From NCBI RefSeq assembly GCF_006716345.1, contig NZ_VFOX01000001.1, positions 868,001 to 932,000 of the forward strand: a stretch of 64,000 nucleotides of DNA. Reading direction: 5' to 3'. Below, piece by piece: positions 1 to 8,383 of this stretch. Positions within the stretch are counted from its first letter, which is position 1, and the number at the start of each line of letters is the position of its first letter. A program made the position numbers and the translations under genes. The notes beneath the pieces were generated by a model, which did not search any database, was not told the DNA's origin, and saw nothing but the letters and a program-made list of their open reading frames with translations. Origin of the DNA: Microbacterium saperdae. GTDB taxonomy: Bacteria > Actinomycetota > Actinomycetes > Actinomycetales > Microbacteriaceae.

Positions 1-559
1 CGGGCACGTCGAAGGTCTGCTGCACGTAGGCGGGGATGTCGAAGCGGTCCCACCCCGGCATGATGGGCGGGTTGTACGGCCGCCCGGAGGAGTGCTCCAC
101 CGGTCCCGGCACCCCGATGCCGACGCCGACGATCGGGATCGCCCGCAGCGTCGCATCGTCGAGGAGCGTGCGTCCCTCCGCCACCACGCGGTCGAGCACC
201 GCGACCGGTCCGCTCGCGATATCGAGTGCGTGGGTGATCGAGGCGAGGATGCGGCCCCCGAGGTCGGAGACCGCGACCGTGGCGTGCGAGGCGCCGAGGT
301 CGACCGCGAGCACGAGCCCGGCCCGCGGGTTGAAGGCGACACGCGACGGCGGGCGGCCGCCGGTCGATGCCGCCTCTCCGGCGGGGATCACCAGTCCCGA
401 GGCGAGGAGCGCGTCCACGCGGGATGACACGGTGGATCGCGCCAGCCCCGTGAGATGCACGAGGTCGGCCTTGGTGCGGGCGTGGCCATCGAGAAGGAGC
501 TGGAAGATCTCGCCGGCCCCGGTCGAGGCGCCCCCGAAACTGCGGTCGGCGTCGCTCAT
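1..559 (-). CDS. ROK family transcriptional regulator (3' part beyond window)
   Basis: The N-terminal 186 residues are present and the C-terminus lies off the window edge. Residues about 15-65 form a winged helix-turn-helix (AKADLVHLTGL-like helix followed by ARSTVSSRVDALL), then the wing motif TGGRPPSR, then the start of the ROK sugar-kinase-like fold (VDLGASHATVAVSDL, later GVGIGVPGPV). ROK regulators such as XylR/NagC bind DNA and are released by a sugar or sugar phosphate. It is divergent from the sugar-catabolic operon that starts at 675, so it is the likely regulator of that operon; the ligand cannot be read from the sequence. The ATG at 559 follows a weak TTTACT -10-like box (566-571) at leaderless spacing. 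Confidence 0.85.
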   Translation of the reverse strand, partial: MSDADRSFGGASTGAGEIFQLLLDGHARTKADLVHLTGLARSTVSSRVDALLASGLVIPAGEAASTGGRPPSRVAFNPRAGLVLAVDLGASHATVAVSDLGGRILASITHALDIASGPVAVLDRVVAEGRTLLDDATLRAIPIVGVGIGVPGPVEHSSGRPYNPPIMPGWDRFDIPAYVQQTFDVP

Positions 560-603
560 AGGGTCAGTAAACCACAGACCCTTTCGATCTCTGTGGAGCG
601 AGA

Positions 604-667
604 TTCGTCGATCGAAATAAAACTTCTGACGAAGAGGTAGCAAAAGTGTGCTGACGTGTGTCAGAAT
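604..667 (+). promoter_or_regulatory. Divergent control region with inverted repeats and -10 box
   Basis: This is the region between the ROK regulator and the catabolic operon. TTCGTC (604-609) and GACGAA (628-633) form an inverted repeat with an 18-base spacer. CTGAC-gtgt-GTCAG (651-664) is a perfect 5-bp palindrome. It overlaps a CAGAAT -10-like box (662-667) placed 7 bases before the ATG at 675, as in a leaderless transcript. The palindromes are visible; binding by the ROK protein is an inference. Confidence 0.4.
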
Positions 668-674
668 CATCGAC

Positions 675-1787
675 ATGACAACGGACGTCACTGACACCGG
701 GGTCGGAACGATCCGATCCGGCTTCCTCGGCGGAGGATTCATGGCCCAGGTGCACAGCCGCGCAGCACGCGCGGCGGGTGCCACCACGGCCGTCCTCGCC
801 AGCTCCACTCCTGACCGCGCCGCACAGGCGGCACGGGAACTCGGCATCGATCGCGCAGCGCGCGACATCGACGAGCTCCTGAGCGGCGAGGCCGACATCG
901 TGCACGTCTGCACCCCGAACGCGACGCACACCGCACTCGCCCTGCGCGTGATCGATGCCGGCAAGCACGTGATCTGCGAGAAGCCGCTCGCCACGACCCT
1001 CGCCGAGGCGCGGGAGCTGGCAGCCGCCGCGGCGGAGCGGGGAGTCGTCGCCGCGGTGCCGTTCGTGTACCGCTACCACCCGATGGTGCGCGAGGCGCGG
1101 GCCCGTGTCGCGGCCGGAGAGATCGGTGCGCTGCTCACAGTGGACTGCGGGTACCTGCAGGACTGGATGCTGCTACCGGAAGACGACGACTGGCGCGCGA
1201 CCTCGGCCGAGGGCGGCCCTTCGCGGGCGTTCGCCGACATCGGTTCGCACCTGTGCGATCTGCTCGAGTTCGTCGCAGGAGAGCGCATCGTCCGACTCAC
1301 CGCCCGGACGCGGCGGGTGTACGACGAGCGCGGCGGGCACACCGTCACCAATGAGGATGCGGTGTCGATCCTCGTCGAGATGCAGTCGGGCGCCATCGGC
1401 ACGCTGCTCATCTCGCAGATGGCGGCGGGTCGCAAGAACGCGCTCACCCTCGAGCTGCACGGCGCCCAGTCCAGCATCCGCTTCGACCAGGAGCGGCCGG
1501 AGGAGCTCTGGATCGGCAACCGCGCGGGCAACCTGCAGCTGTTCCGCGACCCGACGTTCGCCCACGAGGGCGTCGCACGCTTCTCCCGCGTTCCTGCCGG
1601 TCACGGGCAGGGCTACCAGGACGCCTTCAACGGCTTCGTCGCCGACGCCTACGCGGCCATCAGCGGCGAGACCCCCGACGGGCTGCCCACTTTCGTCGAC
1701 GGCGTCCGCGCCGCTCAGCTCACCGAGGCCGTGTTGGCCGCGGCGCGCGAAGAGCGTTGGATCGACGTCACCCCTGACCAGGCTTGA
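675..1787 (+). CDS. Gfo/Idh/MocA family NAD(P)-dependent oxidoreductase
   Basis: A 370-residue cytosolic dehydrogenase of the inositol/glucose-fructose oxidoreductase family. It has an N-terminal Rossmann fold with a glycine-rich FLGGGFM loop, the family motif CEKPL that holds the catalytic lysine, and the C-terminal-domain motif DIGSHLCDL (DxGxHxxD) expected near the sugar. Members oxidise or reduce a sugar hydroxyl/keto group with NAD(P), often at C2 or C3. It is first in an operon with a GMC sugar oxidase 16 bases downstream, an importer and three TIM-barrel proteins, so it may reduce or oxidise the keto-sugar intermediate. The ATG at 675 is chosen over a GTG at 648 because a -10 box sits 7 bases upstream of it and no ribosome site supports 648. 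Confidence 0.88.
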   Translation: MTTDVTDTGVGTIRSGFLGGGFMAQVHSRAARAAGATTAVLASSTPDRAAQAARELGIDRAARDIDELLSGEADIVHVCTPNATHTALALRVIDAGKHVICEKPLATTLAEARELAAAAAERGVVAAVPFVYRYHPMVREARARVAAGEIGALLTVDCGYLQDWMLLPEDDDWRATSAEGGPSRAFADIGSHLCDLLEFVAGERIVRLTARTRRVYDERGGHTVTNEDAVSILVEMQSGAIGTLLISQMAAGRKNALTLELHGAQSSIRFDQERPEELWIGNRAGNLQLFRDPTFAHEGVARFSRVPAGHGQGYQDAFNGFVADAYAAISGETPDGLPTFVDGVRAAQLTEAVLAAAREERWIDVTPDQA

Positions 1788-1803
1788 GCGACAAGGAATC
1801 GAC

Positions 1804-3288
1804 ATGACAGACAACTACGACCTCGTCATCGTGGGATCGGGCCCCAACGGAGCCGTGATCGCCGCCCAGGTGCACGCGCAGAGCCCCGAGGCGTCCATCC
1901 TGGTGCTCGAAGCAGGACGCGAGATCACCCAGGTGCCGGGGGAGCACCTCGTCGAAGCGGACGAGAGCGCGCTGAACGCCTCCTACGAAGACCTCATGCG
2001 CCGCGCGCGTCAGATCGAGTACGTCAAGGGCGCCGTCTCGATGAACGAGATCGAAGGGGACGCCTGGCAGGCCGATGTGCCCGGGGTCTTCCCCGCCGCG
2101 TTCTTCGGTCACAACTTCGCCGCCTTCCCCGGGGCCTCCGTGGCCTGGAACATCGGAGGCATGGGCGTGCACTGGACGGCGGCCACGCCGTGGCCGTACG
2201 CGGAGGAGATCCCCGACTTCCTCCCCCGGGAGGAGTGGGACGCCGACCTCGAGACCGCGCGCGGGCTGCTGCGCACCTCGGTCGGTCCGCTCGTCGACAA
2301 CCCGTTCACGGAGCCCATCTTCGCGGCCATCCGCGAGGCCGTCCCCAGCCCCGACCCCGCACGAGAGTTCGGCTACATGCCGATGGCCGGCGTCGCGCAC
2401 GGCGACCGCCCCTTCGCCCGCACCGGTCCCCGCGACATCGCGCCGTTCGTCTTCGACGGCAGCGCGCCGAACGTGACCTTCCGCACCGGCGTCTTCGTGA
2501 CGCGGCTCGAGAACGACGGCACCCGCGTGACCGGACTCGTCACCAAGGACGTCGAGACCGGTGCCGAGACGGTGTACCGCGGCGCGCAGATCCTCGTCGC
2601 CGCCGATGCGCTGCGTACGCCGCAGCTGCTGTGGGCATCCGGCATCCGTCCTGCGGCTCTCGGTGTGCGGCTGAACGAGCACGCCTCGATCGACGGCGAC
2701 GTCGTGATCGACGCCGCCCGTCTCGGGCTCGCTGACGCCCCCGTACCCGTTCCTCCGGCCGGCGAGCCGTTCATCGGCTCCTACTGGAGCCCCTCGATCG
2801 GCGCCGCACGCCCCGCGCACGGACAGCTCATGGAGCGCGAGTTCGACGGCCGGCACGTGCTCGGCGTCGGCTGGTACTGCGCGACCGAGATCCGTCCGGA
2901 GAACCGGATCGAGTTCTCCGATGAGATCACGGACGCGCTGGGCATGCCCCACATGACCGTGCACTTCTCCTACTCGGAGAACGATCTGGCCGAGATCCGC
3001 CGCACCATGGACGTGCAGCGGGCCGCGGCCAACGCGATCGGCACCTTCCAGGACGCCGAGTCCGAGGTGCTCCCCGCCGGGGCGTCGCTGCACTACACCG
3101 GCACCGTCCGGATGGGCCCGATCGACGACGGCACGAGCGTGGTCGACACCGACGGCCGTGTCTGGGGCTTCGACAACCTCTACCTCGCCGGCAACGGCGT
3201 GGTCCCCACCGCGTTGACGTGCAACGCGACACTCACGGGAGCGACCCTCTCCGTGCGTATCGCGCGCGCCGTCAGCGCCGCACTCTGA
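1804..3288 (+). CDS. GMC family FAD-dependent sugar oxidase (pyranose oxidase / C-glycoside 3-oxidase type)
   Basis: A 494-residue GMC oxidoreductase. The N-terminus has the FAD dinucleotide motif VGSGPNG and a matching acidic strand end (LVLEAGR). GGMGVHWTAATP around residues 119-130 is the conserved GMC flavin-binding stretch. The C-terminal catalytic pair is present: H430 in LHYTGT and N474 in TCNATLT, 44 residues apart, which resembles the His/Asn pair of pyranose oxidase. Known relatives oxidise C2 or C3 of free sugars or glycosides; bacterial homologues (CarA type) oxidise C3 of C-glycosides. It lies within a sugar operon beside a Gfo/Idh/MocA enzyme. The start is the ATG at 1804, preceded by AAGGA. 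Substrate and regioselectivity are inferred. Confidence 0.85.
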   Translation: MTDNYDLVIVGSGPNGAVIAAQVHAQSPEASILVLEAGREITQVPGEHLVEADESALNASYEDLMRRARQIEYVKGAVSMNEIEGDAWQADVPGVFPAAFFGHNFAAFPGASVAWNIGGMGVHWTAATPWPYAEEIPDFLPREEWDADLETARGLLRTSVGPLVDNPFTEPIFAAIREAVPSPDPAREFGYMPMAGVAHGDRPFARTGPRDIAPFVFDGSAPNVTFRTGVFVTRLENDGTRVTGLVTKDVETGAETVYRGAQILVAADALRTPQLLWASGIRPAALGVRLNEHASIDGDVVIDAARLGLADAPVPVPPAGEPFIGSYWSPSIGAARPAHGQLMEREFDGRHVLGVGWYCATEIRPENRIEFSDEITDALGMPHMTVHFSYSENDLAEIRRTMDVQRAAANAIGTFQDAESEVLPAGASLHYTGTVRMGPIDDGTSVVDTDGRVWGFDNLYLAGNGVVPTALTCNATLTGATLSVRIARAVSAAL

Positions 3289-3327
3289 CCTGCACTACCC
3301 GATGAACACCACTAGGAGATGATCGCG

Positions 3328-4638
3328 ATGCACACATACCCTTCCTCGCGACGCCGGGCAACGATGCTCGGAATCGCGCTTGTCGCGTCGAGCGCACTGC
3401 TGCTGACCGGCTGCGGACGCGGCGACGACACCCCGGCTGCGGGAGGCGACTCGACCACGGTCGACGACAAGCCCGCCACCGGCACGCTCGAGGTCTGGAC
3501 GCAGGGTGCCGACGGCGCCGAGCTGCCCCAGATGTTCGAGAAGTTCAAGGCCGACAACCCCGACGTCGACATCAACATGACGCAGATCCCCGAGGCCGAG
3601 TTCGCGTCGAAGATGACCGCGGCCATCACGGCGGGCACCGTCCCCGACCTGATCTACTCGTTCACCGAGACGCAGTCCTCGCTGATCGCGACCGGCGGTT
3701 TCGACCCGGTGCCGGACGGACTGGTGAACAAGGATGACTTCTTCGAGGTCATCTGGGACAACTCGGTCTACGACGACGTGGCCTACGGCGTGCCGTGGTA
3801 CGCGTACTCCGACATGGTGATCTACCGCACCGACCTCGCCGAGGCCGCCGGTGCCGAGGCGCCGAAGGACTGGGACGGCCTGCGCACCTTCGGCGAGAAG
3901 CTCAAGGAATCCGGCATCGAGTACCCTCTGGCGCTCTACGCCGCGTACGACTCGTACACCGCGCGCCAGCTGCTGACCTTCGCGGCGCAGAACGGCGGCT
4001 CCTTCATCTCCGACGATCTGTCCGAGTGGACGATCAACTCCCCGGAGAACGTGGAGGCGCTGGAGTACTGGTCCGGGCTCATCAAGGACGGTCTGGCATC
4101 GCCGGACGGACCCGCGTTCCTCGACACGGTCTCGTGGTCGACCACCGGCAAGAACGCCGCGATCATCGACGGCGGCCCCTGGTTCGTCGGCTGGTTCGAC
4201 GACGCCAACGGCGAAGGCTGGGCCGACGAGCACCTGTCGCTGTCGACCATGCCGGTCGGCCCCGACGGCGATGCGGCCACCACGGTCGGCGGCGGCAGCT
4301 GGTTCGTGCCGACCGACTCCGAGAACAAGGACGCCGCGTGGAAGTTCGCGCGCTTCATGTCGGAGCCGGAGAGCCAGGTCGAATGGTTCAAGATCTTCAA
4401 GAACATGCCGGCTGTGAAGTCCGCATGGGAAGACCCGGCCCTGGCCGACGACCGCCTGCTCGCCACGGTCGAGGCCGGTCTCGAGACCGGAATCACGCTG
4501 CCGAAGGTCTCCACCTGGAGCCAGGTCGGCACGGTCATCGGTGAGCAGATGGAGAAGGTCGTCCGCGGCGGACTCTCCGCGCAGGACGCGCTCGACGCGG
4601 CGCAGCAGCAGGCCGAGTCGATCGGGATGGGCAACTGA
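3328..4638 (+). CDS. Sugar ABC transporter substrate-binding lipoprotein (CUT1 type)
   Basis: A 436-residue extracytoplasmic solute-binding protein, family 1. A basic N-terminus, hydrophobic segment and lipobox LLTGC give a lipid-anchored Cys29. The mature part shows the family-1 pattern GTLEVWTQGADG ... FEKFKADNPDVDINMTQIP, and several aromatic residues typical of sugar binding. Two permease genes follow directly (8-base gap), so it delivers the operon's substrate, probably a glycoside or oligosaccharide. AGGAG (3314-3318) gives a good 9-base spacing to the ATG at 3328, whereas it abuts the ATG at 3319, so 3328 is preferred. No ATPase gene is nearby; a shared MsiK/MsmK-type ATPase elsewhere is likely. 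Confidence 0.9.
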   Translation: MHTYPSSRRRATMLGIALVASSALLLTGCGRGDDTPAAGGDSTTVDDKPATGTLEVWTQGADGAELPQMFEKFKADNPDVDINMTQIPEAEFASKMTAAITAGTVPDLIYSFTETQSSLIATGGFDPVPDGLVNKDDFFEVIWDNSVYDDVAYGVPWYAYSDMVIYRTDLAEAAGAEAPKDWDGLRTFGEKLKESGIEYPLALYAAYDSYTARQLLTFAAQNGGSFISDDLSEWTINSPENVEALEYWSGLIKDGLASPDGPAFLDTVSWSTTGKNAAIIDGGPWFVGWFDDANGEGWADEHLSLSTMPVGPDGDAATTVGGGSWFVPTDSENKDAAWKFARFMSEPESQVEWFKIFKNMPAVKSAWEDPALADDRLLATVEAGLETGITLPKVSTWSQVGTVIGEQMEKVVRGGLSAQDALDAAQQQAESIGMGN

Positions 4639-4646
4639 CACCTGCC

Positions 4647-5600
4647 ATGTCCACCACAGCGACTCGCACCATGGTCACCTCCGGGGCGTCTACCCGACGC
4701 CCCGGAGGCACCAGGAAGATGCGCGAGGGAAGCAAGGCGGAGACCACCACGGCGTGGCTCTTCCTCTCGCCGTTCCTCGCCCTCTTCCTGCTCTTCACGG
4801 GCATCCCCGCCATCCTGGCCATCGGAGCCAGCCTGACGGACATGACCGCGCGGGACATCCGTGACCCTCTGGGGGTCAACTTCACCGGCTTCGAAGGCTT
4901 CGCGAAGGTCATCACCAACCCCGGCTTCCAGAGTGCGTTCTTCAACACGATCATGTTCGTGGTGCTGTGCGTGCCGATCAGCATGGCGCTCGGCCTCGCG
5001 CTGGCGCTCATGCTCAACAACGGCATCCGCCGTCTCAAGACGTTCTTCCGTGCGGCGGTCTACGTACCCGTCATCACCAACATCGTGGCGGCGGCGGTCA
5101 TCTGGCAGTACGCCTTCTCGATCACCGGCCCCGTGAACTCGTCACTGGGAGACCTCGGTCTGCCGGAACCGAACTGGCTCGGCGAGCCGGGGTGGGCCAT
5201 CACCACCGTCGTGCTGATGGGCGTCTGGCGCACCACGGGAACCTGCATGATCCTGTTCCTCGCCGGTCTCCAGGCCGTGCCGGAGGAGATCTACGAGGCG
5301 GCAGCGACAGACGGAGCCGGCACCTGGCGCCGCCTCTGGTCGATCACGCTGCCGCTCCTGCGTCCGACGACGCTGCTGATCACCGTCCTGATGACGGTGT
5401 CGTTCCTGAACATCTTCGAGGAGCCGTACCTGCTGACCAAGGGCGGGCCGCTCGGCTCCACCAAATCGATCGCGGTCTGGGTCTACGAACAGTTCGGATT
5501 CGGGAACGTGTCGGCCTCGATGGCCGGATCCGTCCTGCTCCTCCTGCTCGTCGGGATCGTCGCGATCGTCCAGTTCCGAATGCTGAGGCCGAAACATTGA
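4647..5600 (+). CDS. Sugar ABC transporter permease (MalF/UgpA type)
   Basis: A 317-residue inner-membrane permease with about six membrane segments. The first is AWLFLSPFLALFLLFTGIPA near residues 36-56. The cytoplasmic EAA loop reads EAAATDGAGTWRRLW, where the ATPase docks. It follows the binding-protein gene by 8 bases and overlaps the next permease by four bases (TTGA), so the two permeases are translationally coupled and form the heterodimeric channel. A hydrophilic N-terminal tail of about 30 residues precedes the first helix; a later ATG at 4671 would shorten it. Confidence 0.9.
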   Translation: MSTTATRTMVTSGASTRRPGGTRKMREGSKAETTTAWLFLSPFLALFLLFTGIPAILAIGASLTDMTARDIRDPLGVNFTGFEGFAKVITNPGFQSAFFNTIMFVVLCVPISMALGLALALMLNNGIRRLKTFFRAAVYVPVITNIVAAAVIWQYAFSITGPVNSSLGDLGLPEPNWLGEPGWAITTVVLMGVWRTTGTCMILFLAGLQAVPEEIYEAAATDGAGTWRRLWSITLPLLRPTTLLITVLMTVSFLNIFEEPYLLTKGGPLGSTKSIAVWVYEQFGFGNVSASMAGSVLLLLLVGIVAIVQFRMLRPKH

Positions 5601-6424
5601 AGACTCTGTCTCCGACGCGTCAGGCGCTGAACTACACAGCCCTCATCGTCGTCACCGTGTTCATGCTCCTTCCCTTCGTCTGGGTGTTCTTCGGATCGTT
5701 CAAGACGCAGTCCGAGTTCCTGGGCAACCCGGGGGCCTGGTTCCCCGAGTCCTTCCAGATCGACAACTACATCCAGCTGTTCGCCGACCGTGAGTTCGGC
5801 ACGTACATGATGAACAGCTTCGTCGTCTCCGGCGTCGCGATCGTGGGCAACGTGCTGTTCAGCGCGATGGCCGGCTACGCCCTGGCGAAGCTGCGCTTCC
5901 GGGGGAAGAACTTCGTCTTCCCGCTCGTGATCATCTCGATGATCGTGCCGTACGTGGCGCTGTTCGTGCCGCAGTTCGTCGTGGTCGTGCAGATGGGACT
6001 GGTGAACTCGCTCGTCGCGATCATCCTCCCGGTCCTGATCCTGCCGCTGTGTGTGTTCATCATGCGTCAGTTCGCGCACGGGGTGCCCTTCGAACTCATG
6101 GAGGCTGCTCGTCTCGACGGCGCGGGGGAGGGACGACTGTTCTTCCGGATCTTCCTCCCGCTCACCGGGCCGGGGCTGGCGACGGTGGCGATCCTGTCGT
6201 TCCTCACCTCCTGGAACAACTTCCTCTGGCCGCTCGTCGTCGCCCAGTCGCAGGACACCTACACGGCTCCGGTCGGACTGTCCGTGGCTTCCCAGGCATC
6301 CAACACGATCTCCTTCGGACTGCTGCTCGCCGGCGCCGTCGTCGTGCTGCTGCCGATCCTCATCCTCTTCCTCTTCCTCCAGAAGTACTTCATCCAGGGT
6401 GTCGCCACCGCGGGGCTGAAGTAG
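5597..6424 (+). CDS. Sugar ABC transporter permease (MalG/UgpE type)
   Basis: A 275-residue partner permease with six predicted membrane spans and the EAA motif EAARLDGAGEGRLFF. The start is an unusual TTG at 5597 that overlaps the stop of the upstream permease; the protein then reads KTLSPTRQALNY before the first helix (LIVVTVFMLLPFVWVFFGSF). It completes the CUT1-type importer with the 3328 and 4647 genes. The frame is open far upstream, but that extension lies over the first permease and is not protein-like. Confidence 0.9.
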   Translation: MKTLSPTRQALNYTALIVVTVFMLLPFVWVFFGSFKTQSEFLGNPGAWFPESFQIDNYIQLFADREFGTYMMNSFVVSGVAIVGNVLFSAMAGYALAKLRFRGKNFVFPLVIISMIVPYVALFVPQFVVVVQMGLVNSLVAIILPVLILPLCVFIMRQFAHGVPFELMEAARLDGAGEGRLFFRIFLPLTGPGLATVAILSFLTSWNNFLWPLVVAQSQDTYTAPVGLSVASQASNTISFGLLLAGAVVVLLPILILFLFLQKYFIQGVATAGLK

Positions 6425-6441
6425 AACCGAACGGAACCGCC

Positions 6442-7389
6442 ATGCAGATGAAAGACCTGAAGTTCGCGCTCAACGCGATCCAGTGGATCAACGTCAAGGA
6501 GAACCCGGACGATCTCGACAGCGCGAGCCTGTGGCGCTTCGCGGATCCCTCGTTCGTCGCCGAGTACCCGCAGGTGCTGGCGGAGATCAGGAACGCGGGG
6601 TTCTCGGCCACGATGCTGGAGGTGCTCGACACCCAGACTCTGCAGAACTACGCCGCGATGGTCGAGGTGTCCGGTCTGGAGCTGGCTCCCGGCTACGTGC
6701 AGGTGCCGCTCGCGAGCGATCACGGCGGACGTCTGGAGCGCGGCTCGTTCGAGCGCATCCACTGGTTCGACGCGGTGCGCCGCAAGGCGGAGGAGTCCAA
6801 CTACTTCGGACTCGACACGATCTTCCTCGCCGCCGAGGTGGACCAGACCGCCATCCGCTGGGAGAAGCCGGCGATCGGCGTCGACTTCTCGCAGGATCGA
6901 CTCGACGAGCTCACCGACCTGATCGACGAGGCCGTCGACGTGCTCAACGCCGAGGGCGTGCGCCCCGGCCTGCACAACCACGTGGGCACGTGGATCGAGA
7001 CCGAGCACGAGTACGAGCACGTGCTGAACAGCATCGATGCCTCGCGCCTGGGCGCTTCCTTCGACATCGGTCACCTGGAATGGGCGGGCATCGACGCGAA
7101 GCAGGCCATCGCGAAGTGGGCGGATCGCGTGCAGGACCTGCACGTGAAGGACCTGAACCTGGAACTGGCCCGCCGCAGCCGTGAAGAGGGGGTCAGCTAC
7201 GAGCGCGCGACCGACCTGGGGCTGTACCTCGAACCGGGACTCGGCCAGATCGACATCGTCGACACGCTCTCCGTGCTCCCCGACGGCTTCGGCGGGTGGA
7301 TCATCATCGAGGTGGACAGGGCCAGCATGGATCCGGTGGCCAGCGCGCGCCACACGGCAGCCTGGGTCGCCGACGTCACCGGTTCCTGA
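6442..7389 (+). CDS. Sugar phosphate isomerase/epimerase-like TIM-barrel protein (copy 1)
   Basis: A 315-residue protein of the xylose-isomerase-like TIM barrel (AP endonuclease 2) superfamily. Candidate metal and catalytic residues lie in [29 protein letters not shown] and IIIEVD, the usual strand ends. Relatives include sugar epimerases and isomerases, inosose dehydratases, and lyases acting on 3-keto glycosides. It is strongly similar to the next gene, so the pair looks like a tandem duplication. It sits 17 bases after the importer permease. Function beyond metal-dependent keto-sugar chemistry is not assigned. Confidence 0.82.
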   Translation: MQMKDLKFALNAIQWINVKENPDDLDSASLWRFADPSFVAEYPQVLAEIRNAGFSATMLEVLDTQTLQNYAAMVEVSGLELAPGYVQVPLASDHGGRLERGSFERIHWFDAVRRKAEESNYFGLDTIFLAAEVDQTAIRWEKPAIGVDFSQDRLDELTDLIDEAVDVLNAEGVRPGLHNHVGTWIETEHEYEHVLNSIDASRLGASFDIGHLEWAGIDAKQAIAKWADRVQDLHVKDLNLELARRSREEGVSYERATDLGLYLEPGLGQIDIVDTLSVLPDGFGGWIIIEVDRASMDPVASARHTAAWVADVTGS

Positions 7390-7420
7390 CGGACCGGGCC
7401 CTGAAGAACGGAGAACAGCG

Positions 7421-8383
7421 ATGGCGCTGACACAGCATCACTTCTCACTCAACACGCTGCAGTGGATCACGGTCTCGCTCGGCGAGTCCACCGGTGAGCC
7501 GGGAAGCGTGGGATGGGAGTTCGACCTGTCGACCTTCCTGCCCAAGCAGCCCGTCATCCTCGGGCAGGTGGCCGAGGCGGGGTACTCCTCGGTCATGCTC
7601 GAGGTGCTGCCGACCCAGACGCTGCAGAGCTACGCTCGCGTGGTCGCGGACTCGGGCCTGCGGCTGTCGCCCGGCTACGTGCACATCGGGCTTCCCGAGG
7701 AGTTCGACCGTGACCACTCCGGGGACCCGGAGGCGCACTTCCGCTGGTTCGACGCGATCCGGCGCCGGGCCGAGGAGACGACCTACATGGGTCTCGACCG
7801 CGTCTTCCTGGCGGCCGACATGGCGCCGGGGCGTCCGCGGATCGACGACGCGGCGGCGATCGGGCACGCCTTCGACCGTGCGCGGCTGGATCGCGTGGCG
7901 AACGTGATCGGCGAGGCCGCCGAGGTGCTCAGGGCCGAGGGCGTGACGGCCGCGCTGCACAACCACGTCGGCACCTGGGTGGAGACCGAGGAGGAGTACG
8001 AGTACGTGCTCGACGCCATCTCGCCGAGCCTGCTCGCGGCCGGGCCCGACATCGGGCACCTGGCCTGGACCGGCGCGGATGTCGTGGAGTGGGTCGCCGC
8101 GCACGCCGACCGCATCTCCGACCTGCATGTGAAGGACATGGACCTGTCGATCGCCGCCGAGGCGCGGGCGACGCACACGCCGTACTTCGATGTGATGAGC
8201 CGCCGCTTCTTCCTCGAGCCCGGTCGCGGGGACGTGCCGATCGTCGACGCGCTCGCCGGGCTGCCGGAGGACTTCGACGGTTCTGTGATCATCGAAGTGG
8301 ACAAGCCCAGCATGGAGCCGTTCGCGAGCGCGAAGGCGAGCTGGGCGTGGATCGCCGAGAACTATCCGGAGGCCGCACGATGA
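7421..8383 (+). CDS. Sugar phosphate isomerase/epimerase-like TIM-barrel protein (copy 2)
   Basis: A 320-residue paralogue of the preceding gene. It shares the start [11 protein letters not shown] (copy 1: FALNAIQWI), [20 protein letters not shown] (copy 1: MLEVLDTQTLQNYA), the [12 protein letters not shown] block, [16 protein letters not shown] and [16 protein letters not shown]. The putative metal ligands are kept in both copies, so neither looks inactive. Divergence is concentrated around residues 120-160 and 240-265. It overlaps the next gene by ATGA. The two copies may form a heteromer or act on different keto sugars; this is an inference. Confidence 0.82.
   Translation: MALTQHHFSLNTLQWITVSLGESTGEPGSVGWEFDLSTFLPKQPVILGQVAEAGYSSVMLEVLPTQTLQSYARVVADSGLRLSPGYVHIGLPEEFDRDHSGDPEAHFRWFDAIRRRAEETTYMGLDRVFLAADMAPGRPRIDDAAAIGHAFDRARLDRVANVIGEAAEVLRAEGVTAALHNHVGTWVETEEEYEYVLDAISPSLLAAGPDIGHLAWTGADVVEWVAAHADRISDLHVKDMDLSIAAEARATHTPYFDVMSRRFFLEPGRGDVPIVDALAGLPEDFDGSVIIEVDKPSMEPFASAKASWAWIAENYPEAAR

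Noticed and set aside
1105..1803. N-terminal extension of the GMC oxidase frame over the upstream dehydrogenase
   Set aside because: The FAD-binding motif starts right after the ATG at 1804, and the upstream part is Arg/Ser-rich nonsense in a shifted frame of another gene.
5597..6424. Start of the second sugar permease at the upstream in-frame ATG/GTG codons
   Set aside because: Those starts lie deep inside the first permease; the TTG overlap with the stop codon gives the expected length and coupling.
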